Source: Actinomycetes bacterium
Lineage (GTDB): Bacteria; Actinomycetota; Actinomycetes; Actinomycetales; JAJYRW01
Direction of reading: 5' to 3'
NCBI GenBank assembly: GCA_021793895.1
Contig: JAJYRW010000021.1
Span: 1-12,494, forward strand
Length of the DNA: 12,494 bases
Shown one piece after another: positions 1-7,272 of the stretch (position 1 is the stretch's first letter; each line of letters begins with the position of its first letter). Both the position numbers and the translations under genes were made by a program. The notes beneath the pieces are model-generated. The model was not told the origin of the DNA, did not search any database, and saw nothing but the letters and a program-made list of their open reading frames with translations.

Positions 1-250
1 GAAGTAGCACCTCGGCGCCGTGCTCGGGCACCTGCGGCAGTTCGCCGTCCACAATCTGCCAATCACGCGGATCCGAAGACGTCAACACCCAGCGTCCAGA
101 TGGGGTGATGCCAACGGCGTGGATTTGGTATCGGTCGCGATCAAGGGCGCCTAAGACGCCCCCGGCGGTCACACACGACACCTCATGTTCGCCCGATGTG
201 CCGCCAAACAGGACTATGACGCTTGTGCGTTTAGTGGCTGCGTTAACCAT
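1..250 (-). CDS. ddl: D-alanine--D-alanine ligase, N-terminal part (cut by window edge)
   Basis: This is the first 83 codons of D-Ala-D-Ala ligase, which makes the ATP-dependent dipeptide used for peptidoglycan precursors in the cytoplasm. The N-terminus reads VLFGGTSGEHEVS (residues 13-25), the glycine-rich loop of the family. E21 matches the conserved glutamate that orients the first D-Ala in E. coli DdlB. It is followed by a typical VGITPSGRWVL stretch. The central ATP-grasp and C-terminal parts lie outside the window. The ATG shares one base with the gpsA stop codon (TAATG), so translation is probably coupled to gpsA, and the gene is the third cistron of plsC-gpsA-ddl. The conserved motif and the actinobacterial gene order make the call firm although only about a quarter of the protein is visible. 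Confidence 0.9.
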   Translation of the reverse strand, partial: MVNAATKRTSVIVLFGGTSGEHEVSCVTAGGVLGALDRDRYQIHAVGITPSGRWVLTSSDPRDWQIVDGELPQVPEHGAEVLL

Positions 251-1266
251 TACTGGCCCTCTCGCTTCCGGGGCCGGGCGAGGAGTAATTCGGCCATGTC
301 TCGCACCGGCAGGCCTTGATGAAGGACGGCGACAATCGCCTGGGTAATTGGCGTGTCCACGTCGACGGACTGCGCTAGCTCCAAAACCGACTGGGAGGAT
401 TTGACGCCCTCGGCGGTCTGCCCGGTGGAGCGGAGGGCTTCTTTCAGGGTCTGGCCCTGGCCCACGCGCATGCCCAGCGAGTAGTTTCGCGATAGTGGGG
501 AAGAACAGGTTGCGACTAGGTCGCCCATACCTGCTAGGCCGGCGAAGGTTTCCAAATCGGCTCCCAGGGCGAGCCCTAAGCGGGTGGTTTCGGCTAGCCC
601 CCGGGTAATTAGCGTGGCCTTCGTGTTGTCACCAAAGCCCATTCCAGCGGCAACTCCGACCGCCAGTGCAATAACGTTTTTAACCGCTCCGCAAAGTTCG
701 ACCCCCACGACGTCGAGGTTGGTATAGGGCCGAAAATACGAGTTCGCGCAGGCGCGTGCGACCAGTTCGGCGGTGGCTTGCGAGCTGGAAGCCACGACCG
801 TGGCGGTGGGGTGACCGGCCGCAATTTCCGGAGCGAGGTTGGGGCCTGAAATGACGCAAATCTGCTCTGCCGGCAGGTCTAGACAGTTGGCGACCACCTC
901 GCTCATGCGGCGGTGAGTGCCCAGTTCCACCCCCTTCATCAGCGAAACGGCTACCGCTTTAGACGGCCAAATATCGGCGATTTCATTTAGTTTTGCCGCC
1001 ACCGACTGCGCTGGCAGTGCCAGGACGACAAGGTCGGCATCCTTTAGGGCTGCCGCGATATCGGTCGTGGCGGTAATCGCGTGCGGAAGTTCTTTGCCAG
1101 GAAGGTATTCCTCATTGCGGTGGTCGGACGTGATCTGTTCGCACACCTCGGGGCGCCGGCCCCACATGGTGACCGCAGTACCGGCATCGGCGAGCACGGC
1201 AGCAAATGTCGTCCCCCACGATCCGGTGCCCAAAACGGCGGCACGCAGGGGCGGTTGGGAATTCAT
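250..1266 (-). CDS. gpsA: Glycerol-3-phosphate dehydrogenase [NAD(P)+]
   Basis: The enzyme reduces dihydroxyacetone phosphate to sn-glycerol-3-phosphate, the backbone for phospholipid synthesis, in the cytoplasm. The product is 338 residues, normal for the family. The Rossmann loop is GTGSWG (residues 13-18). SLMKGVE includes K111, ISGPNLAPEIA is at about 139-149, and the catalytic lysine is K196 in GAVKNV, followed by the GFGDNTKATLITRGLAE helix region. I chose the ATG at 1266 (MNSQPPLRAAVLG) over an in-frame start ten codons upstream. It overlaps the plsC stop as ATGA and has a GAGGAG ribosome-binding site nine bases upstream, inside the end of plsC. Its stop overlaps the ddl start by one base. 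It is therefore a translationally coupled middle gene of the plsC-gpsA-ddl operon. Confidence 0.96.
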   Translation of the reverse strand: MNSQPPLRAAVLGTGSWGTTFAAVLADAGTAVTMWGRRPEVCEQITSDHRNEEYLPGKELPHAITATTDIAAALKDADLVVLALPAQSVAAKLNEIADIWPSKAVAVSLMKGVELGTHRRMSEVVANCLDLPAEQICVISGPNLAPEIAAGHPTATVVASSSQATAELVARACANSYFRPYTNLDVVGVELCGAVKNVIALAVGVAAGMGFGDNTKATLITRGLAETTRLGLALGADLETFAGLAGMGDLVATCSSPLSRNYSLGMRVGQGQTLKEALRSTGQTAEGVKSSQSVLELAQSVDVDTPITQAIVAVLHQGLPVRDMAELLLARPRKREGQ

Positions 1267-2048
1267 GAAACGCGTTCTCCTCGTCTCGTGTCCCACGTGC
1301 CCTTTGGCGGGTCTTCTTGGCGCAGCTGGGCAACCAGTTGCGTGAGGTGGGTCATGATTCGATCGGTTGCTTCTCGTAGGTCTTCGGACGTCGGGGCGCC
1401 AGCTTGTTCTGCGCGCTGGCGCAGGTCGTCGAGTTCTATGGGCGGGCCGGCTAAGACTTGGACGGTTTTACGGGGAATAAGGCGCAGGAATTTTCCGCTA
1501 GGTGGCAAGAGTGCTTGGGCGCCCCACTGGGCTACCGGGATTACCGGGGCGCTGGTGAGCAGCGCGAGTCGGGCCGCACCGGTTTTACCCGTCATCGGCC
1601 ACAGATCCGGGTCTTTGGTCAGCGTGCCTTCGGGATACAACAAGATGCAGTTGTCCCCCGCCAGCGCCTGGCGGCCAGCTTCGAAGGCGGCGCGCGCGGT
1701 GGCGGTGCCGCGATGGACCGGGACTTGACCGGTTTTGCGCAGTACCCACCCGACAATCGGAATTTTAAACAGGCTGTCTTTCGCCAAAATCGTCGGCGGC
1801 CGGCCGGTGTCAAATAGAAAGTGGGCCACCACGAGCGGGTCGTAGGGCGTGACGTGGTTGGCCACTGCGATGACGGGGCCGCGGGGCGGAATGTGATCCC
1901 GCCCGGCCCAGGAGCGGCGGGTGATGAGATTCAAAATGGGCCGCAGGAAACCGGCTAGGCCGCGGTAAAATCGCGCGGAGCCCGCGCGGCCGGGTGGAAA
2001 AAAGGCCGGACGGCGGGGGAAGCGACGCGGCGACGTCGATAAGCTCAC
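1263..2048 (-). CDS. plsC: 1-acyl-sn-glycerol-3-phosphate acyltransferase (PlsC family)
   Basis: This 261-residue protein is a PlsC/LPLAT-family acyltransferase, expected to acylate lysophosphatidic acid to phosphatidic acid at the membrane. The catalytic HX4D motif is NHVTPYD with H65 and D70. The acceptor phosphate-binding EGTLT motif is at residues 140-144, and PILAKDSLFKIPIVGW-type spacing lies between them. The N-terminal 25 residues are rich in Arg and Pro, and a weakly hydrophobic segment at about 27-42 may touch the membrane. The start is GTG at 2048 with AAGGAG four bases upstream; no better start fits. Its stop overlaps the gpsA start by four bases, which places synthesis and acylation of glycerol-3-phosphate in one operon. 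Exact acyl-donor and substrate preference cannot be read from sequence. Confidence 0.9.
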   Translation of the reverse strand: MSLSTSPRRFPRRPAFFPPGRAGSARFYRGLAGFLRPILNLITRRSWAGRDHIPPRGPVIAVANHVTPYDPLVVAHFLFDTGRPPTILAKDSLFKIPIVGWVLRKTGQVPVHRGTATARAAFEAGRQALAGDNCILLYPEGTLTKDPDLWPMTGKTGAARLALLTSAPVIPVAQWGAQALLPPSGKFLRLIPRKTVQVLAGPPIELDDLRQRAEQAGAPTSEDLREATDRIMTHLTQLVAQLRQEDPPKGTWDTRRGERVS

Positions 2049-2062
2049 GGCGCTCCTTGAAG

Positions 2063-2071
2063 TGTGGACAA
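2063..2071 (-). promoter_or_regulatory. DnaA-box-like 9-mer in the plsC leader
   Basis: The minus strand reads TTGTCCACA, the form of DnaA box common in high-GC actinobacteria. It lies between the proposed -10 of the plsC operon and its GTG start. A single 9-mer can arise by chance, so a regulatory role is only a possibility. Confidence 0.3.
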
Positions 2072-2082
2072 TGACGAGGGCG

Positions 2083-2111
2083 ATAATACCGATTCAGCGC
2101 AATTGAAGCGC
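2083..2111 (-). promoter_or_regulatory. Candidate promoter of plsC-gpsA-ddl
   Basis: The minus strand has a good -10 hexamer TATTAT (2083-2088). With a 17-base spacer the -35 position reads GCGCTT (2106-2111), which is poor. Transcription would start near 2076, leaving a leader of about 28 bases. The murA terminator just upstream supports the need for a separate promoter here. The -10 is convincing and the -35 is not. Confidence 0.4.
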
Positions 2112-2131
2112 GAAATACGTGCCGGTTGCGC

Positions 2132-2152
2132 AAAACCCGCGCTAGTCGCGGG
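2132..2152 (-). terminator. Hairpin terminator overlapping the end of murA
   Basis: On the minus strand a perfect 6-bp stem, CCCGCG/CGCGGG, encloses the loop ACTAG and is followed at once by TTTT. The loop contains the murA stop codon TAG. The GC-only stem and T-run fit a short intrinsic terminator that ends the murA transcript and separates it from plsC. Confidence 0.65.
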
Positions 2153-3458
2153 AAATATCGGCCCCCAAGGCAACCAACTTGTCCATGAAGTGTTCATAAC
2201 CGCGGTCAATGAGGCCGATTCCGTGCACGGTTGACGTTCCCTCGGCAGCCAGGGCCGCGATTAGGTGACTAAATCCGCCGCGCAAATCCGGGACCGTAAT
2301 CTCGGCCGCGTGCAGCGGAGTGGGGCCAGCAATCACGGCTGAGTGCTTGAAGTTTCGGTGCCCAAAGCGGCATGGCGAGCCGCCCAAGCATTCGCGATAG
2401 ACCTGGATGGTCGCCCCCATCCGGCGCAGCGCCTCAGTGAATCCAAAACGATTCTCATAGACCGTTTCATGGACGATAGACAGGCCCGATGCCTGCGTCA
2501 GCGCCACCACTAAGGGTTGTTGCCAGTCAGTCATGAACCCGGGGTGCACATCGGTTTCTAATACGATGGAGCGCAGCTGTTCGCCAGGATGGTAGAAGCG
2601 AATTCCCTCGTCAGTGACATCGAAAGCGCCACCAATTTTCCGGAAGACATTCAAGAACGTCATCATGGAACTTTGTTCGGCGCCGCGAATAAAAACGTCC
2701 CCGCCGGTTGCAAGCGCCGCCGAGCCCCAGGAGGCAGCTTCAATGCGGTCGGCCATGGCGGTGTGGTTATAACCCTCGAGCCGGTCTACGCCCTCAACGC
2801 GGATTACCCGGTCGGTATCTACGGAAATGACTGCGCCCATTTTTTGCAACACAGCGATCAAGTCATAGATTTCTGGCTCGACTGCGGCGTTGCGCAACTC
2901 GGTGATGCCCTCGGCGCGTACCGCAGTCAGTAAGAGCTGCTCGGTGGCTCCAACCGATGGGTAAGGCAGTTCGAACTTGGCCCCGCGCAGCCCGTTGGGG
3001 GCGGTAATTCGAATACCTGTTTGATGTTTTTCTACCGTTGCGCCAAAGGTGCGCAGCACATCCAGGTGGAAGTTAATTGGGCGATCGCCAATATGACAGC
3101 CCCCCAGGTCGGGGATGAATGCCTCACCGATGCGGTGAATTAGCGGCCCGCAGAACAGAATCGGAATGCGGCTGGACCCGGCGTGGGCGTCGATGTCGGC
3201 TGAGTTGGCTTGCTCGACCTTGGTCGGGTCGAGCGTGAGGATGCCGGCCCCCTGATCGTGGGTGATGGATACCCCGTGTAATTCCAGCAGTTGCCCCACA
3301 ATTTCGACGTCGCGAATCTGAGGGACGTTGCGCAGCACGCTGGTACTTTCACCCAGCAGTGCCGCAACCATCGCTTTTGATACGAAGTTCTTTGCGCCCC
3401 GTACGGAGATCTCCCCCTGTAGGGGGATTCCGCCGTTGACCCGCAGCAAGTCGTTCAT
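2142..3458 (-). CDS. murA: UDP-N-acetylglucosamine 1-carboxyvinyltransferase
   Basis: MurA transfers enolpyruvate from PEP to UDP-GlcNAc, the first committed step of peptidoglycan synthesis. From the ATG at 3458 the product is 438 residues, close to the usual 420-440. GAKN gives K23 and N24, which match the conserved Lys-Asn pair. The catalytic loop is GGCHIGDRP with C121 and R126. A TDWQQP segment carries the equivalent of the catalytic Asp305 of E. coli, and the C-terminal DLRGGF and IDRGYEHFMDKL motifs are present. The cysteine at 121 is the fosfomycin target; mycobacterial MurA has Asp there. An in-frame TTG at 3512 would add 18 residues that do not resemble the family, so I rejected it. 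The ribosome-binding site before the ATG is weak (GGTGA). Confidence 0.95.
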   Translation of the reverse strand: MNDLLRVNGGIPLQGEISVRGAKNFVSKAMVAALLGESTSVLRNVPQIRDVEIVGQLLELHGVSITHDQGAGILTLDPTKVEQANSADIDAHAGSSRIPILFCGPLIHRIGEAFIPDLGGCHIGDRPINFHLDVLRTFGATVEKHQTGIRITAPNGLRGAKFELPYPSVGATEQLLLTAVRAEGITELRNAAVEPEIYDLIAVLQKMGAVISVDTDRVIRVEGVDRLEGYNHTAMADRIEAASWGSAALATGGDVFIRGAEQSSMMTFLNVFRKIGGAFDVTDEGIRFYHPGEQLRSIVLETDVHPGFMTDWQQPLVVALTQASGLSIVHETVYENRFGFTEALRRMGATIQVYRECLGGSPCRFGHRNFKHSAVIAGPTPLHAAEITVPDLRGGFSHLIAALAAEGTSTVHGIGLIDRGYEHFMDKLVALGADISRD

Positions 3459-3484
3459 AGTCACCAAAGTTTCATGTGTAATGA

Positions 3485-3512
3485 AATATCTGTTGCTAAG
3501 ACTGTACGACAA
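3485..3512 (-). promoter_or_regulatory. Candidate promoter of murA
   Basis: On the minus strand TTGTCG (3507-3512) and GATATT (3485-3490) are separated by 16 bases, giving a leader of about 20 bases before the murA ATG. Both hexamers are moderate matches. murA could also be read from leuCD, because the 111-base gap has no strong terminator. Confidence 0.35.
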
Positions 3513-3521
3513 ACACCGCCC

Positions 3522-3550
3522 CTTGCTGCCAAAGGATCCCGGTCAGCAAG
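3522..3550 (-). other. Inverted repeat between leuD and murA
   Basis: CTTGCTG and CAGCAAG form a perfect 7-bp pair on either side of a 15-base loop. The stem can be extended by two GC pairs with a one-base bulge. There is no T-run on the leuD transcript side, so it is at best a weak or partial terminator, or an RNA stabiliser between leuD and murA. Confidence 0.3.
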
Positions 3551-3569
3551 CAGTGATTTCACGAAACGC

Positions 3570-4241
3570 TTAAACGAGCGAGGTCTCTCCCCCACCGACA
3601 GTGGGCTTTACGGGACGAGCAGCCTGAATCGGAACCGGTGGCAGGTGCTTTGCGGGTAGCGTCTTGGGTTTAAAAGCCGGGCGCTTGGCCTCAAACGCGG
3701 TGATGTCTTCTTCGTGCTGCAGCGTCAGGCCGATGTCATCTAGGCCCTCCATCAGCCGCCAGCGCGTGTAGTCATCGATCTGGAAGGGCACGGTCACGTC
3801 ATCGCAGGTGACGATGCGCTCCACCAGGTCGACGGTAATTTCGGTGCCGGGTTTGTTTTCTAATACTTTCCACAGCAGCTCGATGTCTTCCTGGCTCAGC
3901 TCAGCGGCGACCAGGCCCTGTTTGCCAGAGTTGCCGCGGAAAATATCGGCGAAGCGCGAAGACAACACGGCGCGAAAGCCGTAGTCCTTCAGCGCCCAAA
4001 CGGCGTGCTCGCGGGAAGAGCCGGTGCCGAAATCCGGGCCGGCGACCAGGACGGATCCCGAGGAGTAGGCGGGCTGATTGAGGATGAACTCCTCATCGCC
4101 GCGCCAGGCAGCAAAGAGCGCGTCTTCGAAGCCGGTGCGCGTTACGCGCTTCAAATAAACGGCCGGGATGATCTGGTCAGTGTCGACGTTAGAGCGACGC
4201 AGCGGAACGCCAACGCCGGTGTGCTCGGTGAATTTTTCCAT
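3570..4241 (-). CDS. leuD: 3-isopropylmalate dehydratase, small subunit
   Basis: LeuD is the swivel-domain subunit of isopropylmalate isomerase. With LeuC it converts 2-isopropylmalate to 3-isopropylmalate in leucine synthesis. The product is 223 residues. It starts [27 protein letters not shown], carries the substrate-binding [16 protein letters not shown] motif, and continues with [17 protein letters not shown], all diagnostic. The C-terminal 30 or so residues, rich in Pro and Lys, extend past the conserved core, as in other actinobacteria. I chose the ATG at 4241 because GAAGGAG lies six bases upstream; the GTG five codons earlier overlaps that ribosome-binding site. The gap to the leuC stop is 27 bases, so the two subunits are co-transcribed. 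Confidence 0.96.
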   Translation of the reverse strand: MEKFTEHTGVGVPLRRSNVDTDQIIPAVYLKRVTRTGFEDALFAAWRGDEEFILNQPAYSSGSVLVAGPDFGTGSSREHAVWALKDYGFRAVLSSRFADIFRGNSGKQGLVAAELSQEDIELLWKVLENKPGTEITVDLVERIVTCDDVTVPFQIDDYTRWRLMEGLDDIGLTLQHEEDITAFEAKRPAFKPKTLPAKHLPPVPIQAARPVKPTVGGGETSLV

Positions 4242-4268
4242 GGAGGTCTCCTTCACGGCTGCCTGTTA

Positions 4269-5699
4269 TTAGGCGCTTTGACGTTCGGGGGTGGCAGGGA
4301 TCAGGTCGGCGGGCGATGACAGCGTTCCGCGGATCGCGGTGGCCGCGGCCACCAGCGGGGATACCAAGTGGGTGCGCCCGCCCTTACCCTGCCGGCCTTC
4401 AAAGTTACGGTTTGATGTTGATGCCGCGCGCTCGCCGGGCTTGAGCTGGTCCGGGTTCATACCCAGGCACATTGAGCATCCGGCGTTGCGCCATTCGGCG
4501 CCGAAGTCAAGGAAAATCTTATCCAGGCCCTCGGCCTCGGCTTGCAGGCGCACGCGCGCCGAGCCGGGAACTACCAGCACGGTCAGGTCGTCGTGCTTTT
4601 TCTTGCCCTTGACGATTTCGGCCACGGCCCGCAGGTCTTCCATGCGGCCGTTGGTGCATGAGCCAATGAATACGGTGTCAACCTTGATGTCGCGCAGCGC
4701 GGTGCCACCGGTCAACCCCATGTATTCCAAGGCGCTTTCGGCCGCGGCCCGCTCGGATTCGTCGGCAATTTCTTCCGGTACGGGAACCGTGCCCGACAGG
4801 GGCAGGCCCTGGCCCGGATTGGTTCCCCACGTGACGAACGGCTCAAGTTCGGAGGCATCGAGGACCACTTCGGCATCAAATACCGCGTCGTCGTCGGTGC
4901 GCAGTGTCTTCCAGTACTCCACGGCCGCATCCCACTGATCGCCCTTGGGAGCATGCGGGCGGCCCTTGATGTAGTCAAAGGTGGTTTGGTCTGGGGCGAT
5001 CATGCCCGCGCGGGCGCCGGCCTCAATCGACATGTTGCAAATCGTCATACGCGCTTCCATTGACAGCGCTTCAATTGCTTCGCCGCGGTATTCCAGCACA
5101 TAGCCCTGCCCGCCACCGGTACCGATCTTGGCAATGACCGCCAAGATGATGTCTTTTGCGGTCGTGCCGGGTTTGAGCTGGCCGTTAACGGTAATGGCCA
5201 TGGTCTTAAAGGGCTGTAGCGGCAGCGTTTGTGTGGCCAGCACATGTTCCACCTCGGAGGTGCCGATACCAAAGGCGAGTGCGCCGAATGCACCGTGCGT
5301 TGAGGTGTGTGAGTCGCCGCACACAATCGTGGTGCCAGGCTGAGTCAGGCCCAATTGCGGCCCCACCACGTGCACGATCCCCTGGTCCGCATCACCCAGC
5401 GAGTGCAAACGCACTCCGTTTTCTTCGCAGTTCTTGCGCAGCGTGTCGATCTGCGTGCGCGAGGTCAGGTCGGCAATGGGCAGGTCGATGTCGAGGGTGG
5501 GCGTGTTGTGGTCCTCGGTGGCAATTGTTTGATCCACCCGACGAATTGACCGGCCAGCGAGGCGAAGCCCCTCGAAGGCTTGCGGGCTGGTGACCTCGTG
5601 AATGAGGTGTAGATCAATGTAAAGCAGGTCCGGGGCACCGTCAGTACCACGGCGCACCAGGTTGTCTTGCCAGACTTTTTCAGCAAGTGTGCGTCCCAT
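4269..5699 (-). CDS. leuC: 3-isopropylmalate dehydratase, large subunit
   Basis: LeuC is the [4Fe-4S] aconitase-type catalytic subunit of isopropylmalate isomerase. The product is 476 residues. Cluster ligands are C348 in FIGSCTNGR and C408 and C411 in AGCSMCLGM, with the normal spacing. The [11 protein letters not shown] and [20 protein letters not shown] substrate motifs are intact. The ATG at 5699 has GGGAGAG four bases upstream. The gene ends with two adjacent stop codons (TAATAA) before leuD. A divergent IclR regulator and an inverted repeat centred 37 bases upstream of the start codon suggest control by that regulator. There is no leucine-rich leader peptide in the 59-base gap, so classical attenuation is unlikely. 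Confidence 0.97.
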   Translation of the reverse strand: MGRTLAEKVWQDNLVRRGTDGAPDLLYIDLHLIHEVTSPQAFEGLRLAGRSIRRVDQTIATEDHNTPTLDIDLPIADLTSRTQIDTLRKNCEENGVRLHSLGDADQGIVHVVGPQLGLTQPGTTIVCGDSHTSTHGAFGALAFGIGTSEVEHVLATQTLPLQPFKTMAITVNGQLKPGTTAKDIILAVIAKIGTGGGQGYVLEYRGEAIEALSMEARMTICNMSIEAGARAGMIAPDQTTFDYIKGRPHAPKGDQWDAAVEYWKTLRTDDDAVFDAEVVLDASELEPFVTWGTNPGQGLPLSGTVPVPEEIADESERAAAESALEYMGLTGGTALRDIKVDTVFIGSCTNGRMEDLRAVAEIVKGKKKHDDLTVLVVPGSARVRLQAEAEGLDKIFLDFGAEWRNAGCSMCLGMNPDQLKPGERAASTSNRNFEGRQGKGGRTHLVSPLVAAATAIRGTLSSPADLIPATPERQSA

Positions 5700-5723
5700 G
5701 CGACTCTCCCATGCAATTGCGCC

Positions 5724-5752
5724 TTGCGTCTCAGTGTTTGAGACGGCAGTAT
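5724..5752 (+). promoter_or_regulatory. Candidate promoter of the IclR regulator, leaderless mRNA
   Basis: TTGCGT (5724-5729) and CAGTAT (5747-5752) are exactly 17 bases apart. A start seven bases after the -10 would fall on the A of the regulator's ATG at 5759. No ribosome-binding site precedes that ATG, which agrees with a leaderless transcript. The operator repeat fills the spacer. Confidence 0.45.
5727..5745. promoter_or_regulatory. Candidate operator between leuC and the IclR regulator
   Basis: CGTCTCAGTGTTTGAGACG is a perfect inverted repeat with 7-base arms and a 5-base spacer. It is the only strong palindrome in the 59-base divergent gap. It lies inside the proposed promoter of the regulator and 28 bases upstream of the leuC ATG, so one bound dimer could control both genes. 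Binding by the adjacent IclR protein is inferred from position; I have not matched it to a published consensus. Confidence 0.6.
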
Positions 5753-5758
5753 CGAAGT

Positions 5759-6475
5759 ATGGACAATTCTAGCGGAGTTGGCGTTCTAGACAAGAGCGCC
5801 CTGCTCCTTAGCGCTTTAGAGTCAGGACCCGCCAGCCTAAATGAGCTTGTTGCGGGCACCGGTTTGGCGCGTCCGACCGCGCATCGACTGGCCCTGGCCC
5901 TGGAGTTTCACCGCATGGTCTCTCGCGATGGGCAGGGTCGGTTTGTTTTAGGCCCCCGCTTTAAAGAACTGGCTGTGGCGGCCGGCGAAGATCGCCTATT
6001 AGCAGTAGCGGGTCCAGTTTTAACGGCGCTTCGTGATTCGACAAATGAGAGCGCGCAGATTTTCCGTCGGCAGGGTGATGAGCGCATATGCGTTGCCGCT
6101 GCGGACCGGCCGGTGGGGCTGCGTGATTCCATTCCCGTGGGGTCGACGCTGACCATGGCCGCAGGTTCAGGCGCCCAGGTCTTACTGGCCTGGGAAGAGC
6201 CGGATCGCTTGCATGTGGGGCTGCAAAAAGCTCGCTTCAATGCCACCATTTTGTCCGCGGTTCGCCGCCGGGGCTGGGCGCAATCGGTCTCCGAGCGGGA
6301 GGTCGGGGTGGCATCAGTCTCCGCGCCGGTGCGCAACCCCTCAGGGCGGGTAATTGCGGCGATTTCGATCTCGGGTCCCGTCGAACGCTTAACCCGACAG
6401 CCCGGGCGCGTGCACGGTTCATCGGTTGTGGGGGCGGCCGAAAAACTAAGCCGGCTCCTTGCAAAAAATGCGTAG
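5759..6475 (+). CDS. ltbR: IclR-family transcriptional regulator (LtbR/NdgR type)
   Basis: This is a 238-residue IclR-type regulator. An N-terminal winged helix-turn-helix (about residues 10-65) includes [19 protein letters not shown] as the helix-turn-helix. A C-terminal effector-binding domain follows, with an [23 protein letters not shown] segment near 120-145 and VISISGP-like [12 protein letters not shown] near 200. Divergent orientation from leuCD is the classic actinobacterial arrangement of LtbR (Corynebacterium) and NdgR (Streptomyces), which control leuCD and other amino-acid genes. The symbol rests on that context. I chose the ATG at 5759 because the family usually begins just before this region. 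An in-frame ATG at 5687 would overlap leuC and the operator. The effector cannot be read from sequence. Confidence 0.85.
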   Translation: MDNSSGVGVLDKSALLLSALESGPASLNELVAGTGLARPTAHRLALALEFHRMVSRDGQGRFVLGPRFKELAVAAGEDRLLAVAGPVLTALRDSTNESAQIFRRQGDERICVAAADRPVGLRDSIPVGSTLTMAAGSGAQVLLAWEEPDRLHVGLQKARFNATILSAVRRRGWAQSVSEREVGVASVSAPVRNPSGRVIAAISISGPVERLTRQPGRVHGSSVVGAAEKLSRLLAKNA

Positions 6476-6494
6476 CCAGCCCGGCGGGTTTTAC
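6450..6494 (+). terminator. Weak hairpin at the end of the IclR regulator
   Basis: GCCGGCT and AGCCCGGC pair with one bulged base around a 21-base loop, followed by GGGTTTT. It overlaps the last codons of the regulator. The regulator and the ABC transporter converge on a gap of only 38 bases, so some terminator is expected here, but the large loop makes this one doubtful. Confidence 0.25.
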
Positions 6495-6513
6495 GCAACC
6501 GGCCCCGGCCCCT

Positions 6514-7272
6514 TTACATGGCGTAAACCGCGGTGCGCTGCCCACCGATGTCGTGGACAGACACCGGCGTATCGAATACGTCGGTCAAGATTTCACTGGA
6601 CATGATTTCGGCCGCGCTCCCCGAATAGACCATGTCGCCCTCGCGCATTGCGATGATGCGATCGGCGTAGCAGGAGGCAAAGTTCAGGTCGTGCAACACA
6701 ATGACAATGGTCTTATTTAGTTCGTCGGCGGCACGGCGCAGCATGCGCATCATCGCCACCGCGTGCTTCATGTCGAGGTTGTTCAGCGGCTCATCGAGCA
6801 GAATGTATTCCGTGTCTTGGGCGAGAACCATCGCGACGTAGGCCCGCTGGCGCTGCCCACCGGAGAGCTGGTCCAAAAAGCGCTCGGAGTACTCCGTTAG
6901 GCCTAAGAACTCCATCGCTTCATCAACTTTTTTGCAGCAGGCGCGGGTCGGCCGTCCCTTGGAATGCGGAAAACGCCCAAAGGTGACGAGTTCGCGCACG
7001 GTAAGCCGGGCGGTGATGTGGTTGTCTTGGCGCAGCATCGACATGGTGCGGGCAAGGTCAGAGGGGTTTGCCTTGGCCACGTTCTTTCCCGCAACTGTGA
7101 CCTGTCCGGATGACGGCTCCAGCAGACGACCAATAATTGTCAACAGCGTGGACTTACCAGCGCCGTTGGGGCCCACTAGCGCGGTGATGCCACCGGGTGC
7201 GATCTCGCCGGAGATGGGGCCGAGCACGCGCGTGCCGTCATAGGATTTCGAGACGTCCGAGAAGGTAATCAC
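6514..7272 (-). CDS. Ferric-siderophore ABC transporter, ATP-binding protein
   Basis: The 252-residue protein is the cytoplasmic ATPase of a FepC/YclP-type iron-siderophore importer. It has Walker A GPNGAGKST (34-42), Q-loop around LRQDN (80-84), signature LSGGQRQRA (136-144), Walker B YILLDEP (156-162), D-loop NNLD (164-167) and the switch histidine H194 in VLHDLN. The LLDEPLNNLDMKH sequence is typical of the iron-siderophore subgroup. The GTG start at 7272 overlaps the stop of the upstream permease by four bases (GTGA), with AGAGGAAA before it, so translation is coupled. It is the last gene of the operon. The transported compound is not determined by the ATPase. Confidence 0.93.
   Translation of the reverse strand: MITFSDVSKSYDGTRVLGPISGEIAPGGITALVGPNGAGKSTLLTIIGRLLEPSSGQVTVAGKNVAKANPSDLARTMSMLRQDNHITARLTVRELVTFGRFPHSKGRPTRACCKKVDEAMEFLGLTEYSERFLDQLSGGQRQRAYVAMVLAQDTEYILLDEPLNNLDMKHAVAMMRMLRRAADELNKTIVIVLHDLNFASCYADRIIAMREGDMVYSGSAAEIMSSEILTDVFDTPVSVHDIGGQRTAVYAM

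Noticed and set aside
4291..4938. Long open frame opposite leuC (215 codons), with similar long frames opposite gpsA/plsC and the permeases
   Set aside because: These are antisense shadows of well-supported genes, Arg/Ser/Pro-rich, and have no ribosome-binding sites or recognisable domains.
5687..5758. N-terminal extension of the IclR regulator from an ATG at 5687
   Set aside because: It would overlap the leuC start, encode residues unlike the family and read through the promoter and operator.
5700..5758. Leucine attenuator or T-box upstream of leuC
   Set aside because: The gap is only 59 bases, with no leucine-rich peptide, no T-box sequence and no terminator/antiterminator pair.
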